A stretch of DNA of 42,476 bases, taken from NCBI GenBank assembly GCA_910584285.1, contig CAJTYK010000016.1, positions 1-42,476 of the forward strand. The letters are read 5' to 3'. The notes under the pieces were generated by a model. It made no database searches. It had not been told where the DNA came from and saw only the letters and a program-made list of their open reading frames with translations. The translations under genes were made by a program, and so were the position numbers. The stretch comes from an uncultured Oscillospiraceae bacterium. GTDB taxonomy: Bacteria > Bacillota > Clostridia > Oscillospirales > Oscillospiraceae. The first letter of the stretch is position 1. The number at the start of each line of letters is the position of its first letter. Positions 1 through 10,275 of this stretch are shown in pieces.

Positions 1-215
1 TGCAGCGCTCCAAGGGTCTGGGCGAGAACGAGCCGGACATGATGTGGCTGACCACTATGAGCCCGGACACCCGGCGGCTGATCAAGGTAATGCCCGAGGA
101 TGTGGAGCGCACCGCCCAGGTGTTTGAGATGTTCCTGGGCAACGACCTCCAGGGGAGGAAGGATCACATCGCGGACGCAGGGTATAAGTATTTGGAGCTG
201 GCGGACATCTCCTAA
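1..215 (+). CDS. DNA topoisomerase (gyrase/topoisomerase IV) subunit B, C-terminal end
   Basis: Partial gene entering from the left edge, read in the frame that begins at base 3 and stops with TAA at 213-215. It encodes about 70 residues starting QRSKGLGENEPDMMW, the hallmark C-terminal TOPRIM-side motif of GyrB/ParE (usually QRYKGLGEM), followed by the TTMSPDTRRLIKV segment typical of the family. The B subunit supplies the ATPase and the metal-binding half of the DNA cleavage centre. The matching A subunit lies three genes downstream at 3422, so these probably form one enzyme. The Tyr-to-Ser change in the motif and the separation from the A gene suggest the divergent clostridial ParE-like group rather than housekeeping GyrB, but this fragment is too short to decide. 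Confidence 0.9.
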   Translation, partial: QRSKGLGENEPDMMWLTTMSPDTRRLIKVMPEDVERTAQVFEMFLGNDLQGRKDHIADAGYKYLELADIS

Positions 216-283
216 CCCGTTCCCCATGCCGCGGGCGCGGCATAACAATAGAAACCCACAAGCCACAAAAAGGAGGAAGCAAG

Positions 284-1891
284 ATGAAGAAACTGTTTGC
301 ACTGCTGCTGTCCCTGGCTATGGCCCTGTCTCTGGCGGTTCCTGCCTTCGCGGCCCCCGCCCCTGTGGACGGCGCCTACACGGTGGACGGTGAGCCTGTG
401 CCCACCTACACTCCGGGGGACGCCATCCCCATCAGCGGCATCATCGGCGGCGCGGACGGGCCCACTGTGATCATCCCCAGCGAGCCCACTGACGTCAACG
501 CCTTCAAGACCGCCCTGGGCGGCGTGCCCGGGCAGATCGGCGTGATGGTGAACGGGGTCTATGTGAAGTTCCCCGACGCCGCCCCGGAGGTGGCAGGGGG
601 CCGCACCATGGTGCCCGTCCGCCCCATCGTGGAGGCCCTGGAGGGCAAAGCGAATATGGCGGACGGCAAGGTGATCTGTGAGGCCAACGGGGTTCGCCTG
701 ACCTTCACCCCCGGCAGCAGCGAGGTGCTCACCGAGTACACCGGCGGCGAGCGGCCCGGCGATGGGCAGCTGTTCCCCATGGACTGCGCGCCCTACATCA
801 AGGGCGGGCGCACCTATGTGCCTGTGCGCTTCCTGGGCGAGATCCTGGGCTATGAGGTGGGCTGGGACGGCGAGTTCCAGACCGCTGTGCTGCTGGATCA
901 GGACGCCCTGGCGGCAGAGATCGATAAGGACTTTACCATTTTGAACAAGGTGCAGGCCAATCAGGGCGTAGCCATAGAGGAGGGTAAAAACTACCAGGCC
1001 GACGTGAAGGGAAACCTGACCGTCACCGCCTTCGACACCATCAACGGCAACAAGACCTATACTGCCAACCTGACCGCCAAGCAGATCTTCAACACGGAGG
1101 CGGCCAGCGCCCAAATGTCCCTGAAGCTGTCCGACAACGTGAAGGACGAGCTGGTGAAGCTGCTGATCAGCGCCAACGCCCCCGAGGGGGACACCGCCGC
1201 TGTGAGCGAGCAGGTCGGGCTGCTGCTGGACGGCCTGGAGGACATGGAGCTCATCCTGACTCGGAAGGGCCTGGGCTGGTTCCGGATGGCCTGCCTGGAT
1301 GAGCTGGCCGGGGTGGACAACGTGTGGCTGGGCCTGGATCTGGGCGCTGAGCTGAGCGAGATGGCCTTTGCCCAGACCGGGGAGACCACCGTAGGCTCCG
1401 CCCTGACGGCTGTGCTGGACAAAAACTCTGTGATCAGCGTAGCCGCTCTGGACGCCACGGTGAAGATGATGGCCACCCTCTACGGGGACGACACCTTCAC
1501 CACCGCTGGCGGCGTGTCCACCCGCACCATCGGCGTGGACGATCTGATGGCGCTGTACGAGGGCATGGGCCTTGAGGCTGGCGACCTGGAGGAGGCCAAG
1601 GCCGCTTTTAAGGAGTACCAGATCACCATGAAGGTGGACAACAAGGGCAAGGTTGACGTGACCTGCACCGTGGAGACCGCGGCCCAGGCCGGCGTGCCCG
1701 CCGTCAAGCTCACCATGGACGCGAAGCAGGACGCTGGGAACGCCACCCTGAACATGAGCCTCCACATCGCCAATCTGTGCGAGGGCAAGCTGACCCTCAC
1801 CCAGACCTGGGGCACCACCACCGATACCCCCGAGGATCAGCCCCCCGAGGGCTCCAACGTGGTGGAGGCCGGGGCGCTGCTGAATCCCTGA
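284..1891 (+). CDS. Secreted protein with copper amine oxidase N-terminal-like (stalk) domain
   Basis: 535 residues. A strong ribosome site (AAAGGAGG) precedes the ATG. Residues 1-24 form a classic Sec signal peptide (MKK, a long Leu/Ala core, AFA-A cleavage). Residues about 85-205 carry two copies of the GRT-VPVR motif (106-120 and 175-195) that defines the copper amine oxidase N-terminal-like domain, a common extracellular module of Bacillota that is usually not an enzyme. The rest (about 210-520) is a long Thr/Asp/Ala-rich region with no motif I recognise. There is no sorting signal or membrane anchor at the C-terminus, so the protein is probably released or held by the stalk domain. It sits between the two topoisomerase subunit genes with no evident link to them. 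Confidence 0.8.
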   Translation: MKKLFALLLSLAMALSLAVPAFAAPAPVDGAYTVDGEPVPTYTPGDAIPISGIIGGADGPTVIIPSEPTDVNAFKTALGGVPGQIGVMVNGVYVKFPDAAPEVAGGRTMVPVRPIVEALEGKANMADGKVICEANGVRLTFTPGSSEVLTEYTGGERPGDGQLFPMDCAPYIKGGRTYVPVRFLGEILGYEVGWDGEFQTAVLLDQDALAAEIDKDFTILNKVQANQGVAIEEGKNYQADVKGNLTVTAFDTINGNKTYTANLTAKQIFNTEAASAQMSLKLSDNVKDELVKLLISANAPEGDTAAVSEQVGLLLDGLEDMELILTRKGLGWFRMACLDELAGVDNVWLGLDLGAELSEMAFAQTGETTVGSALTAVLDKNSVISVAALDATVKMMATLYGDDTFTTAGGVSTRTIGVDDLMALYEGMGLEAGDLEEAKAAFKEYQITMKVDNKGKVDVTCTVETAAQAGVPAVKLTMDAKQDAGNATLNMSLHIANLCEGKLTLTQTWGTTTDTPEDQPPEGSNVVEAGALLNP

Positions 1892-1901
1892 GCCATAGAA
1901 A

Positions 1902-1928
1902 GCCCTCCCCCCTGTGAGGGGGGAGGGC
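1902..1928 (+). terminator. GC-rich hairpin after the stalk-domain gene
   Basis: A perfect 11-bp stem (GCCCTCCCCCC at 1902-1912 with its complement at 1918-1928) and a 5-base loop lies 10 bases after the stop codon. No T-run follows, so it is either a weak or factor-assisted terminator or an mRNA 3'-end stabiliser. The next gene starts only 26 bases downstream, so readthrough is plausible. Confidence 0.45.
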
Positions 1929-1954
1929 GTCCAAAAGGAAAGGCGTGATCCCCC

Positions 1955-3409
1955 ATGGGCGCGAAGCTCAGACAAAACTGGCCGGCAGCGGCCCTCCTGG
2001 GGGCGCTGCTGCTGTCGGTGATCCCCATCCTGCTGGTGGGGGACTGCGCCCATCCCTACGGGGACGATTACGCCTTCTCCGAGTGGATCCACCACTCGGC
2101 GGCGGACGGGCGCACCCCCCTCACCGCCCTGCTCTACACCGTCAAACGCTATTACTTCGGCTGGCAGGGCACCTACGCCGGGACGGCGGTGATGGCCCTC
2201 CAGCCGGGGCTGATCTCCGAGGGGGCCTACCTCCTCACCCCCGTGGTGCTGCTGTCCGCCCTGATCCTGTCTACCCTGGCCCTGTCCCACACCCTGCTGC
2301 GGCGGTGGCTGGGGCAGGGCCGGGGGGCGTGGCTGGGCTTTGCGGCGGGGCTGCTGCTGGTAACCATCCAGTTTCAGCCCAGCCCCCACCAGGCCTTCTT
2401 CTGGTGGAACGGCTCCACCTACTACACCCTGTTCTATTGCCTCACCCTGCTGCTGGCCTGCTGCCTGATCCGGCTCCAGCTTCAGCTCAACCCCGGGAGG
2501 CCGGGGCTGTGGCTGGGGGTGGCGGTGGTGCTGGCGGCAATCATCGGCGGGGGAAACTACGTCTCCGGCCTGTTTGCCTGCCTGCTGACGGCGGGCTTTG
2601 TCCTGCTGACCCTGCTCCGGGACAAAAGGAAGGTCTGGCAGCCCCTGCTGGTGGAGGTGGTATTGATCACCGGTTTCCTGATCAACGCCCTGGCTCCGGG
2701 CAACCAGGTGCGGCAGGCGTCCTCTGAGGGGCTGGGGCCGGTACAGGCTGTGCTGCGCTCCCTCACCCTGGCGGGGGAGGACATGGTGGGCTGGTTCAAC
2801 CTGCCCACCCTGGCATTGTTGATCCTCCTGATTCCCCTGCTGTGGCGGGCGGCGGGGGGGACGGGCTTTTCCTTTCCCCTGCCTGGGCTGGCTACGGCGG
2901 TGTTCTTCCTGGCCCTGGCCTGCCAGAACGCCCCCCACCTCTATGCCCTGGCCGCCCCCGGGCCGGGACGGCTGCGCAATATCGTATACGACAGTTATCT
3001 GTGGCTGACCATACTGTGCCTGGGCTACTGGCTGGGCTGGCTGCGCCGACGCCTGGAGCGGCAGGGACGCACTCCCCCGCCCCAGCTGGGCCGGGGACTG
3101 GCAGCCCTGGGGCTGGCCCTGGGCTGCATCGGCTTTATCCTCACCCTCCCCAACACCACGTCGGGCCAGTGCGTCCGGGCGCTGGCGGACGGCTCCGCCC
3201 GGGCCTATGACGCCGCCGTGCTGGAGTGGGACCGGATCCTGTCTGACTCCGCCTCCGGGCCGGACGTGGTGGTGGACGCCCTGCCCGTCCGCCCGCCCCT
3301 GCTCTACGCCTTCAACCTGGAGGAGATCCCGGACAGCTTCCCCAACATCGCCTGCGCCAATTACTACGGCAAAAACACCGTGCGCGCCCTGCCCCCAAAC
3401 CAAGAGTAA
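1955..3409 (+). CDS. Polytopic membrane protein, DUF6056/GT-C glycosyltransferase-like
   Basis: 484 residues with about ten to twelve hydrophobic segments running almost end to end. The first membrane helix (about residues 10-30) is followed by HPYGDDYAFSEW, an Asp-Asp motif in the first extracytoplasmic loop. That layout is typical of GT-C-fold glycosyltransferases, which use lipid-linked sugars, and resembles the uncharacterised DUF6056 group. A WQGTYAG segment follows at about 68-75. The C-terminus (about 400-484) is soluble and presumably extracytoplasmic. The ribosome site is GGAAAGG ahead of the ATG at 1955. It ends 12 bases before the topoisomerase A gene, suggesting cotranscription. 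The enzymatic role is inferred only from topology and the DD motif. Confidence 0.6.
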   Translation: MGAKLRQNWPAAALLGALLLSVIPILLVGDCAHPYGDDYAFSEWIHHSAADGRTPLTALLYTVKRYYFGWQGTYAGTAVMALQPGLISEGAYLLTPVVLLSALILSTLALSHTLLRRWLGQGRGAWLGFAAGLLLVTIQFQPSPHQAFFWWNGSTYYTLFYCLTLLLACCLIRLQLQLNPGRPGLWLGVAVVLAAIIGGGNYVSGLFACLLTAGFVLLTLLRDKRKVWQPLLVEVVLITGFLINALAPGNQVRQASSEGLGPVQAVLRSLTLAGEDMVGWFNLPTLALLILLIPLLWRAAGGTGFSFPLPGLATAVFFLALACQNAPHLYALAAPGPGRLRNIVYDSYLWLTILCLGYWLGWLRRRLERQGRTPPPQLGRGLAALGLALGCIGFILTLPNTTSGQCVRALADGSARAYDAAVLEWDRILSDSASGPDVVVDALPVRPPLLYAFNLEEIPDSFPNIACANYYGKNTVRALPPNQE

Positions 3410-3421
3410 GGACTGATCCCA

Positions 3422-5674
3422 TTGGCCAAGAAGAAAACCCCGGAACAAAAGGGGCCCAAAAAGGTGGACAACCCTAACGTCCTGGGCCTGCGGGCCCAGG
3501 TGCTGGAGCAGCCCATCACCGAGACGCTGGAGCTCAACTATATGCCCTACGCCATGTCCGTCATCGTCTCCCGGGCCATCCCGGAGATCGACGGCTTCAA
3601 GCCCTCCCACCGGAAGCTGCTGTACACCATGTACCAGATGAAGCTGCTGGGCGGCAGCCGCACCAAGTCCGCCAATGTCGTCGGGGCCACCATGAAGCTC
3701 AACCCCCACGGGGACGCCGCCATCTACGACACCATGGTGCGCCTCAGCCGGGGCTACGGGGCCCTGCTCCACCCCCTGGTGGACTCCAAGGGCAACTTCG
3801 GCAAGGTGTACTCCCGGGACATGGCCTGGGCCGCCTCCCGGTACACCGAGGTGCGGCTGGACCCCATCTGCCAGGAGCTGTTCCGGGACATCGACCAGGA
3901 CGCGGTGGACTTCGTGCCCAACTACGACGGCAAGCTCACCGAGCCCACCCTGCTGCCCACCACTTTCCCCAACGTGCTGGTGTCCGCCAACCAGGGCATC
4001 GCCGTCAGCATGGCGTCCAACCTGTGCGGGTTCAACCTGGGCGAGGTGTGCGACGGGGCCATCGCCTACATGAAGAACCCCGGGGTGGATCTGCTGGGCA
4101 TTTTGAAGGCCCCGGACTTCTCCACCGGCGGGGAGCTGCTGTACGACGCCACCGGGCTGGCGGAGATCTACCGCACCGGCCGGGGGCCCGTCAAGCTGCG
4201 GGCCCGGTGGCGGTACAGCAAGGCGGACAACGTCATCGAGATCTACGAGATCCCCTATTCCACCACCGTGGAGGCCATCCTGGACAAGGTGGCGGAGCTG
4301 GTGAAGGGGGGCAAAATCCGGGAGATCGCCGATATGCGGGACGAGACGGATCTGAACGGCTTGAAGCTGGCCATCGACCTGAAGCGGGGGACGGATCCGG
4401 ACAAGCTGATGGCCCGGCTGTTCCAGTCCACACCCTTGCAGGACACCTTCTCCTGCAACTTCAACATCCTCATCGCCGGGGTGCCCCGGGTGATGGGAGT
4501 GGGGGAGATCCTGGACGAGTGGATCGCCTGGCGGATGGACGGGGTGCGGCGGCGCACCTGGCACATCTGCAAGAAGAAGGAGGAGAAGCTCCACCTGCTC
4601 AAGGGCCTGAAGCGCATCCTGCTGGACATCGACAAGGCCATCCGCATCATCCGGGAGACGGAGGAGGAGGCCGAAGTGGTGCCCAACCTGATCATCGGCT
4701 TCGGCATCGACCAGATCCAGGCGGAGTACGTGGCGGATATCCGGCTGCGCAACATCAACAAGGAGTATATCCTCAAGCGGACGGAGGAGACCGCCTCCCT
4801 GGAGGACGAGATCGCCGACCTGAAGGAGATCATCAACTCCCCCGACCGGATCAAACGGATCATCACCGAGGAGCTGCAAAACGTCAAGAAGAAGTACGCC
4901 GTCCCCCGGCGCACCGAGATCGTCTATGAGTACCAGCAGGCGGTGGAGGTGCAAGCCGCCGCGGCCGAGGAGATCCCCGCCTATCCGGTGAATGTCTTTA
5001 TCTCCCGGGAGGGGTACTTCAAGAAGATCACCCCCCAGTCCCTGCGCATGAGCGGGGAGCAGAAGTACAAGGAGGGGGACGGGCCCTACCTCCAGTGGGA
5101 GGGGGTCAACGGGGACGAGCTGCTGGTGTTCACCGACGCTCAGCAGTGCTACAAGACCCGCCTCAGCGACTTCGACGACGCCAAGGCCAGCGTGCTGGGC
5201 GACTACCTGCCCGCCAAGCTGGGGATGGATCCGGAGGAAAAGTTCGTCTGGGCCTGCGCCCCGGGGGACTACTCCGCCCATGTGCTGTTCTTCTTCGACA
5301 ACGGCAAGGCCGCCCGGGTGGAGCTGTCCGCCTACCAGACCCAGACCCGGCGGCGGAAGCTCACCGGGGCCTACTGCGACAAGTTCCCCTTGGTGTCCGC
5401 CTGCCTGCTCCCGGAGGATCAGGAGATGGCGGTGGGCAGCTCGGACGGGCGGTGCGTGGTGTTCCATACCGCCTCCCTCACTCCCAAGACCACCCGGAAC
5501 ACCCAGGGTGTGGGTGTCATGGCGGTGAAGGCCCGGCATAAGGTGGAGTGGGCGAAGCCCCTGGCCGCCACCCACATCGTCAACGCCGCCCGCTACCGGG
5601 CCCGTTCCCTCCCCGCCGCCGGGGCCCTCCTCAAGGAGGAGGATCGGGGGGAGGAGCAGATGACGCTGCTTTAA
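3422..5674 (+). CDS. DNA topoisomerase (gyrase/topoisomerase IV) subunit A
   Basis: 750 residues. The start is a TTG at 3422, the only start matching the conserved N-terminus, with a modest AAGGA site upstream. The protein contains the GyrA/ParC breakage-reunion domain: ELNYMPYAMSVIVSRAIPEIDGFKPSHRK (about residues 37-65), then AASRYTEVRL with the catalytic tyrosine at about 141, which forms the covalent DNA link. A long coiled-coil arm spans about 370-500. The C-terminal part (about 515-735) is shorter than in GyrA and I see no GyrA box, which favours a decatenating ParC-like enzyme over a supercoiling gyrase. The fragment at 1-215 is its likely B partner; the two are separated by two unrelated genes. 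Confidence 0.88.
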   Translation: MAKKKTPEQKGPKKVDNPNVLGLRAQVLEQPITETLELNYMPYAMSVIVSRAIPEIDGFKPSHRKLLYTMYQMKLLGGSRTKSANVVGATMKLNPHGDAAIYDTMVRLSRGYGALLHPLVDSKGNFGKVYSRDMAWAASRYTEVRLDPICQELFRDIDQDAVDFVPNYDGKLTEPTLLPTTFPNVLVSANQGIAVSMASNLCGFNLGEVCDGAIAYMKNPGVDLLGILKAPDFSTGGELLYDATGLAEIYRTGRGPVKLRARWRYSKADNVIEIYEIPYSTTVEAILDKVAELVKGGKIREIADMRDETDLNGLKLAIDLKRGTDPDKLMARLFQSTPLQDTFSCNFNILIAGVPRVMGVGEILDEWIAWRMDGVRRRTWHICKKKEEKLHLLKGLKRILLDIDKAIRIIRETEEEAEVVPNLIIGFGIDQIQAEYVADIRLRNINKEYILKRTEETASLEDEIADLKEIINSPDRIKRIITEELQNVKKKYAVPRRTEIVYEYQQAVEVQAAAAEEIPAYPVNVFISREGYFKKITPQSLRMSGEQKYKEGDGPYLQWEGVNGDELLVFTDAQQCYKTRLSDFDDAKASVLGDYLPAKLGMDPEEKFVWACAPGDYSAHVLFFFDNGKAARVELSAYQTQTRRRKLTGAYCDKFPLVSACLLPEDQEMAVGSSDGRCVVFHTASLTPKTTRNTQGVGVMAVKARHKVEWAKPLAATHIVNAARYRARSLPAAGALLKEEDRGEEQMTLL

Positions 5675-5711
5675 GCGTGGAACCGCCGACGCTCCGAACG
5701 GGAACGATCCT

Positions 5712-5736
5712 GGCGCGCCGGGTCGTCGCGCCCTAC
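5712..5736 (+). repeat. 25-bp interspersed repeat, single arm
   Basis: These 25 bases are identical to 6691-6715, one end of a palindromic element. Here only this arm is recognisable, in the spacer before the YitT gene; the flanking bases do not match the other copy, so this is probably a truncated copy. Confidence 0.7.
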
Positions 5737-5771
5737 AAAACCGACCCCATCATTGGAAAGAAGGCCGCCCT

Positions 5772-6638
5772 ATGGCAACTGTGAAAAAGACCCTGATCTC
5801 CTTTGTGATCATCACCCTGGGTGCCGCCGCCTACGCCCTGGGCTTTGTCTGGTGCTACGCCCCTAACGGCATCGCCTTCGGCGGTGTCACCGGCGTGGCC
5901 CAGATTCTCAACTATCTGATCCCGGCCCTGCCCGTGGGCGTCACCGTCATTGTGCTGAACATCCCCCTGTTTTTGCTGGGATGGAAGCTCATCGGCGGGC
6001 GGCTGCTGGTGTCGTCGCTGTACGCCATGTTTATCTCGTCGGTGTTCATCGACCTGCTCAACGCCGTCTATTCCTGGCAGCCCATGGATCCCATGCTGGC
6101 CACCATCTTCGGCGGGGTGCTGATGGGGCTGTCCCTGGGGCTGGTGTTTCAGCAGGGGGCCACCACCGGTGGCACCGACCTGCTGGCCCGGCTGTTGAAG
6201 CTGAAGCTGGCGTGGCTGCCCATGGGCAAGCTGCTGATGGGCATCGACCTGGCGGTGATCCTGTCGGTGGCGGCGGCCTTCGGTACGCTGAAGGCCGCCC
6301 TGTACGGGCTGGTGGCGCTGTATATCACATCCATCGTCATGGACGGGGTGCTGTACGGCATGGATACCGCCAAGGTGGCCTACATCATCAGCGACCGGAA
6401 CAAGGAGATCTCGGAGGCCATTTTTAAGGGGCTGGATCGGGGGGTGACCATCCTCCACGGCCAGGGGGCGTATACGGGGAAGGAGAAGGACGTGCTGATG
6501 TGCGCCTTCAAGCAGCGGGAGATCACCGCCATCAAGGCGGCGGTGAAGGAGGTAGACCCGGAGGCCTTCCTCATCGTGTGCGACGCCCACGACGTGCTGG
6601 GCGAGGGCTTCAAGGAGTACAAGAAGGACGACTTGTAG
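5772..6638 (+). CDS. YitT family membrane protein (DUF161/DUF2179)
   Basis: 288 residues. About five or six transmembrane helices occupy residues 5-200, including the family motifs APNGIAFGGVTGVAQIL near the N-terminus and QQGATTGGTDLLARLL at about 123-138. The C-terminal soluble region (about 200-285, with AYIISDRNKEISEAI and DVLMCAFKQREI) is the DUF2179 domain. YitT proteins are widespread in Bacillota. Their biochemical role is unresolved, although the family is often annotated as a transporter-like membrane protein. The ATG at 5772 follows GGAAAGAAGG. Its TAG stop (6636-6638) lies inside the first arm of the palindromic repeat at 6635-6715. Confidence 0.88.
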   Translation: MATVKKTLISFVIITLGAAAYALGFVWCYAPNGIAFGGVTGVAQILNYLIPALPVGVTVIVLNIPLFLLGWKLIGGRLLVSSLYAMFISSVFIDLLNAVYSWQPMDPMLATIFGGVLMGLSLGLVFQQGATTGGTDLLARLLKLKLAWLPMGKLLMGIDLAVILSVAAAFGTLKAALYGLVALYITSIVMDGVLYGMDTAKVAYIISDRNKEISEAIFKGLDRGVTILHGQGAYTGKEKDVLMCAFKQREITAIKAAVKEVDPEAFLIVCDAHDVLGEGFKEYKKDDL

Positions 6639-6715
6639 GGCGGGACGACCCCGGCCCGCCGCACCATGAGCGTGAGGCGCCGGCACAAACGGCGCGCCGG
6701 GTCGTCGCGCCCTAC
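6635..6715. repeat. 81-bp palindromic interspersed element
   Basis: The ends are near-perfect inverted repeats: the first 26 bases (GTAGGGCG, GACGACCC and CGCC blocks) and the reverse complement of the last 25 bases differ only by small changes. The centre carries short inverted pieces. The right arm recurs at 5712-5736. It resembles REP/MITE-like non-autonomous elements. It supplies the stop codon of the YitT gene and most of the spacer before the lipoprotein gene. Confidence 0.7.
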
Positions 6716-6737
6716 GGGCGCAAAAGGGGGAACCGCA

Positions 6738-7886
6738 GTGAAAAAGCGCATATTGGCCCTGCTGCTTTGTCTGGGGCTGCTGCCCCTGGGGGGCTGCGCC
6801 GCCATGCTGGAGCGGGGCCACGTGTCCTCCGCCGACCATGTGGACTACGCCGTGGAGGACGAGGACGAGTCCATCCTCCGGGCGGAGAGCTACGCGGGGC
6901 TGGTGAACTCCATTCTGTATATGGTGGATGGGCATCGGGGGGGCGGCACCATCCGGCTGTACCATTACGCCGGGGACGTGGAGGCGGATCTGGCCGCCGC
7001 CCGGGAGGCGGTGCTTCAGACGCCGGTGGGGGCCTACGCCGTGGGGACGCTGGAGCTGGACAGCACCCGGATCCTCACCTACTATGAGGTGAAGCTCACC
7101 GTCCGCTATACCCGCACCGCCCGGGAGGTGGAGGATATCCCGGACGTGATGGGCCTGACCGGGGTGCGGCAGGAGCTGACCCGGCTGGTGACCGAGGGGC
7201 GGCGGAGCGCCACCTTTCTGGCCTCCTACTTCACCGGGGACGAGGCGCTGGTGGAGCAGCTGTTCCGCCTGGCCTGCCAGGGGGCCCCGGAGCTGTTCCG
7301 GCACCACCAGCTGAGCGCCTCCGGAGACGGGGCGGGGATCTCGGTGGCCCTCTACCCGGAGACGGGGGCCCGCCGGATCATCGAGGTGAAGCTAAACCTC
7401 CCCTTTGGGGCGGACGAGGAGGAGCGGATCTATGCCGATCAGCTGGAGGCGGTGTCCTCCGCCTTGCTGGGGGGGCATTCCCCCGCCGGGGAGAGCTACA
7501 CGGTGGAGGAGCTGACGGCCCTTGTCCGGGGCGCCGCCGGAGCCTGGGAGGAGGAGGGCTCCGACCGGGCGCTGGACGCCCTGTCCGGGGCGGGGGCCTC
7601 CGACTTCGGCCTGCTGATGGCCATGGAATACCTGTGCCGGCAGTGCGGCGTTGCCGCCGAGCCGGTGGAGGGGGCCCAGGGCGTTTGGCTCATTGTGGAC
7701 ACGCCCCAAGGCAGCCGCCACCTGCTGCCGGAGTTCCTTCGACCCGTCCCGCCGCCGGAGGACGGGGAGGAGCGGTCGGAGCCGGAGCTCCACCTGTACA
7801 CCGACCGGGAGCTGACAGAGCTGGGCTATGAGTGGGCCACGTCGCTGTACCCGGTGTGCCTGGACAACGGGAGCGCGGAGGGGTAG
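6738..7886 (+). CDS. Lipoprotein of unknown function
   Basis: 382 residues from a GTG at 6738, chosen because it follows an AAAAGGGGG site at good spacing and begins a lipoprotein signal peptide: two Lys and an Arg, a Leu-rich core, then the lipobox LGGC with the acylated Cys near residue 19. An in-frame ATG at 6666 lies inside the palindromic repeat and would place 24 unrelated residues before the signal. The mature protein is rich in acidic residues, Gly and Leu, with no domain I recognise. It is probably anchored on the outer face of the membrane. The gene ends just before the glnS promoter. Confidence 0.65.
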   Translation: MKKRILALLLCLGLLPLGGCAAMLERGHVSSADHVDYAVEDEDESILRAESYAGLVNSILYMVDGHRGGGTIRLYHYAGDVEADLAAAREAVLQTPVGAYAVGTLELDSTRILTYYEVKLTVRYTRTAREVEDIPDVMGLTGVRQELTRLVTEGRRSATFLASYFTGDEALVEQLFRLACQGAPELFRHHQLSASGDGAGISVALYPETGARRIIEVKLNLPFGADEEERIYADQLEAVSSALLGGHSPAGESYTVEELTALVRGAAGAWEEEGSDRALDALSGAGASDFGLLMAMEYLCRQCGVAAEPVEGAQGVWLIVDTPQGSRHLLPEFLRPVPPPEDGEERSEPELHLYTDRELTELGYEWATSLYPVCLDNGSAEG

Positions 7887-7899
7887 ATCAGATTGCCTG

Positions 7900-7928
7900 T
7901 TGCTTTTCTGCGCAAAAACGGATATAAT
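7900..7928 (+). promoter_or_regulatory. Sigma-A-type promoter for glnS
   Basis: -35 TTGCTT (7900-7905), a 17-base spacer and a perfect -10 TATAAT (7923-7928). It starts 14 bases after the stop codon of the lipoprotein gene and lies 58 bases before the glnS start codon. Confidence 0.75.
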
Positions 7929-7929
7929 G

Positions 7930-7968
7930 AATGGGTTCCGGCCCGGCCCGGAACCCATTCAAATTTTT
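7930..7968 (+). terminator. Terminator-like hairpin overlapping the glnS transcription start
   Basis: A perfect 12-bp stem (AATGGGTTCCGG at 7930-7941 with its complement at 7948-7959), a 6-base loop, then CAAATTTTT. It begins one base after the -10 box, so RNA started at the expected site (about 7935) contains only part of the left arm. It therefore looks like the terminator of the upstream lipoprotein gene, placed so that new glnS transcripts cannot fold it fully. Confidence 0.65.
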
Positions 7969-7985
7969 ACCGAGGAGTGACAGAC

Positions 7986-9671
<1,686 letters not shown>

Positions 9672-9703
9672 TCACAAGATTTAAGATAAATCGGAGGTGC
9701 GAT

Positions 9704-10219
9704 ATGGATAGTTTGATTGAAACAGACAGGCTTAAAATCGTGCCATTCGAGATGAAATATTTAGAAGAATATTATTCAGAGTTTGATGAAGAAATCACAA
9801 AATATCAATATCCTGAGCCATTTGAATCAATATCGGTCGCCGAAGAAGTATTGCAAGGGTTTATTGACTGTATGGAGCAAAATGAGATGCTTTTCTTGTC
9901 AATTCTCACTCCAGATGGTGATTTTATCGGGGGAGCCGAGGTTCACGGTTTGCAGGAAGAATATCCCGAGCTTGGAATTTGGATCAAAAAGCAGTCACAG
10001 CAAAAAGGGTATGCTTATGAAGCTTTGACAAGTGTATTGAAATTTTCCGATGATAATTACCATAAAGATTGGTATGTGTATGAGGCAGACATACGAAATA
10101 TTGGAAGCATGAAGTTGGTCGAAAAATTTGAATACCAGAAAAAGGAAATTGATGAATTTGAGACTGAAACGGGGAAATCTCTGGTTTTGCAAAAATTCCT
10201 GATCAGGAATTGCAAGTGA
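9704..10219 (+). CDS. GNAT family N-acetyltransferase (RimJ/RimL-like)
   Basis: 171 residues, ribosome site CGGAGG before the ATG. The start ETDRLKIVPF and the central ELGIWIKKQSQQKGYAYEAL segment are typical of RimL-type GNAT acetyltransferases; the latter corresponds to the acetyl-CoA binding loop (Q-x-x-G-Y/A). The substrate is unknown and could be an amino group on a protein, peptide or small molecule. The gene is strikingly AT-rich beside glnS and sigF and uses A/T-ending codons, so it was probably acquired recently. It lies 32 bases after glnS and ends at a bidirectional terminator shared with the spoIIA operon. Confidence 0.8.
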   Translation: MDSLIETDRLKIVPFEMKYLEEYYSEFDEEITKYQYPEPFESISVAEEVLQGFIDCMEQNEMLFLSILTPDGDFIGGAEVHGLQEEYPELGIWIKKQSQQKGYAYEALTSVLKFSDDNYHKDWYVYEADIRNIGSMKLVEKFEYQKKEIDEFETETGKSLVLQKFLIRNCK

Positions 10220-10241
10220 AAAAGGATTCTGCATGAAAAAC

Positions 10242-10275
10242 AGCCCGGGCGGAGCACCAAATCTCCGTCCGGGCT
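10242..10275. terminator. Bidirectional terminator between the acetyltransferase gene and sigF
   Basis: A 13-bp stem with one wobble pair (AGCCCGGGCGGAG at 10242-10254, arm 10263-10275), preceded by AAAAA and followed by TTTATT. It can therefore stop transcription from either side of these convergent genes. Confidence 0.85.

Noticed and set aside
212..5575. A continuous minus-strand reading frame of 1787 codons across four genes
   Set aside because: It is antisense to well-identified genes, its translation is low-complexity (Gly, Leu, His, Val, Gln) and it arises because GC-rich codon bias removes stops in that frame.
7893..7985. An N-terminal extension of glnS starting upstream
   Set aside because: It would translate the promoter and the hairpin. 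The ATG at 7986 has the ribosome site and gives the normal GlnRS N-terminus.
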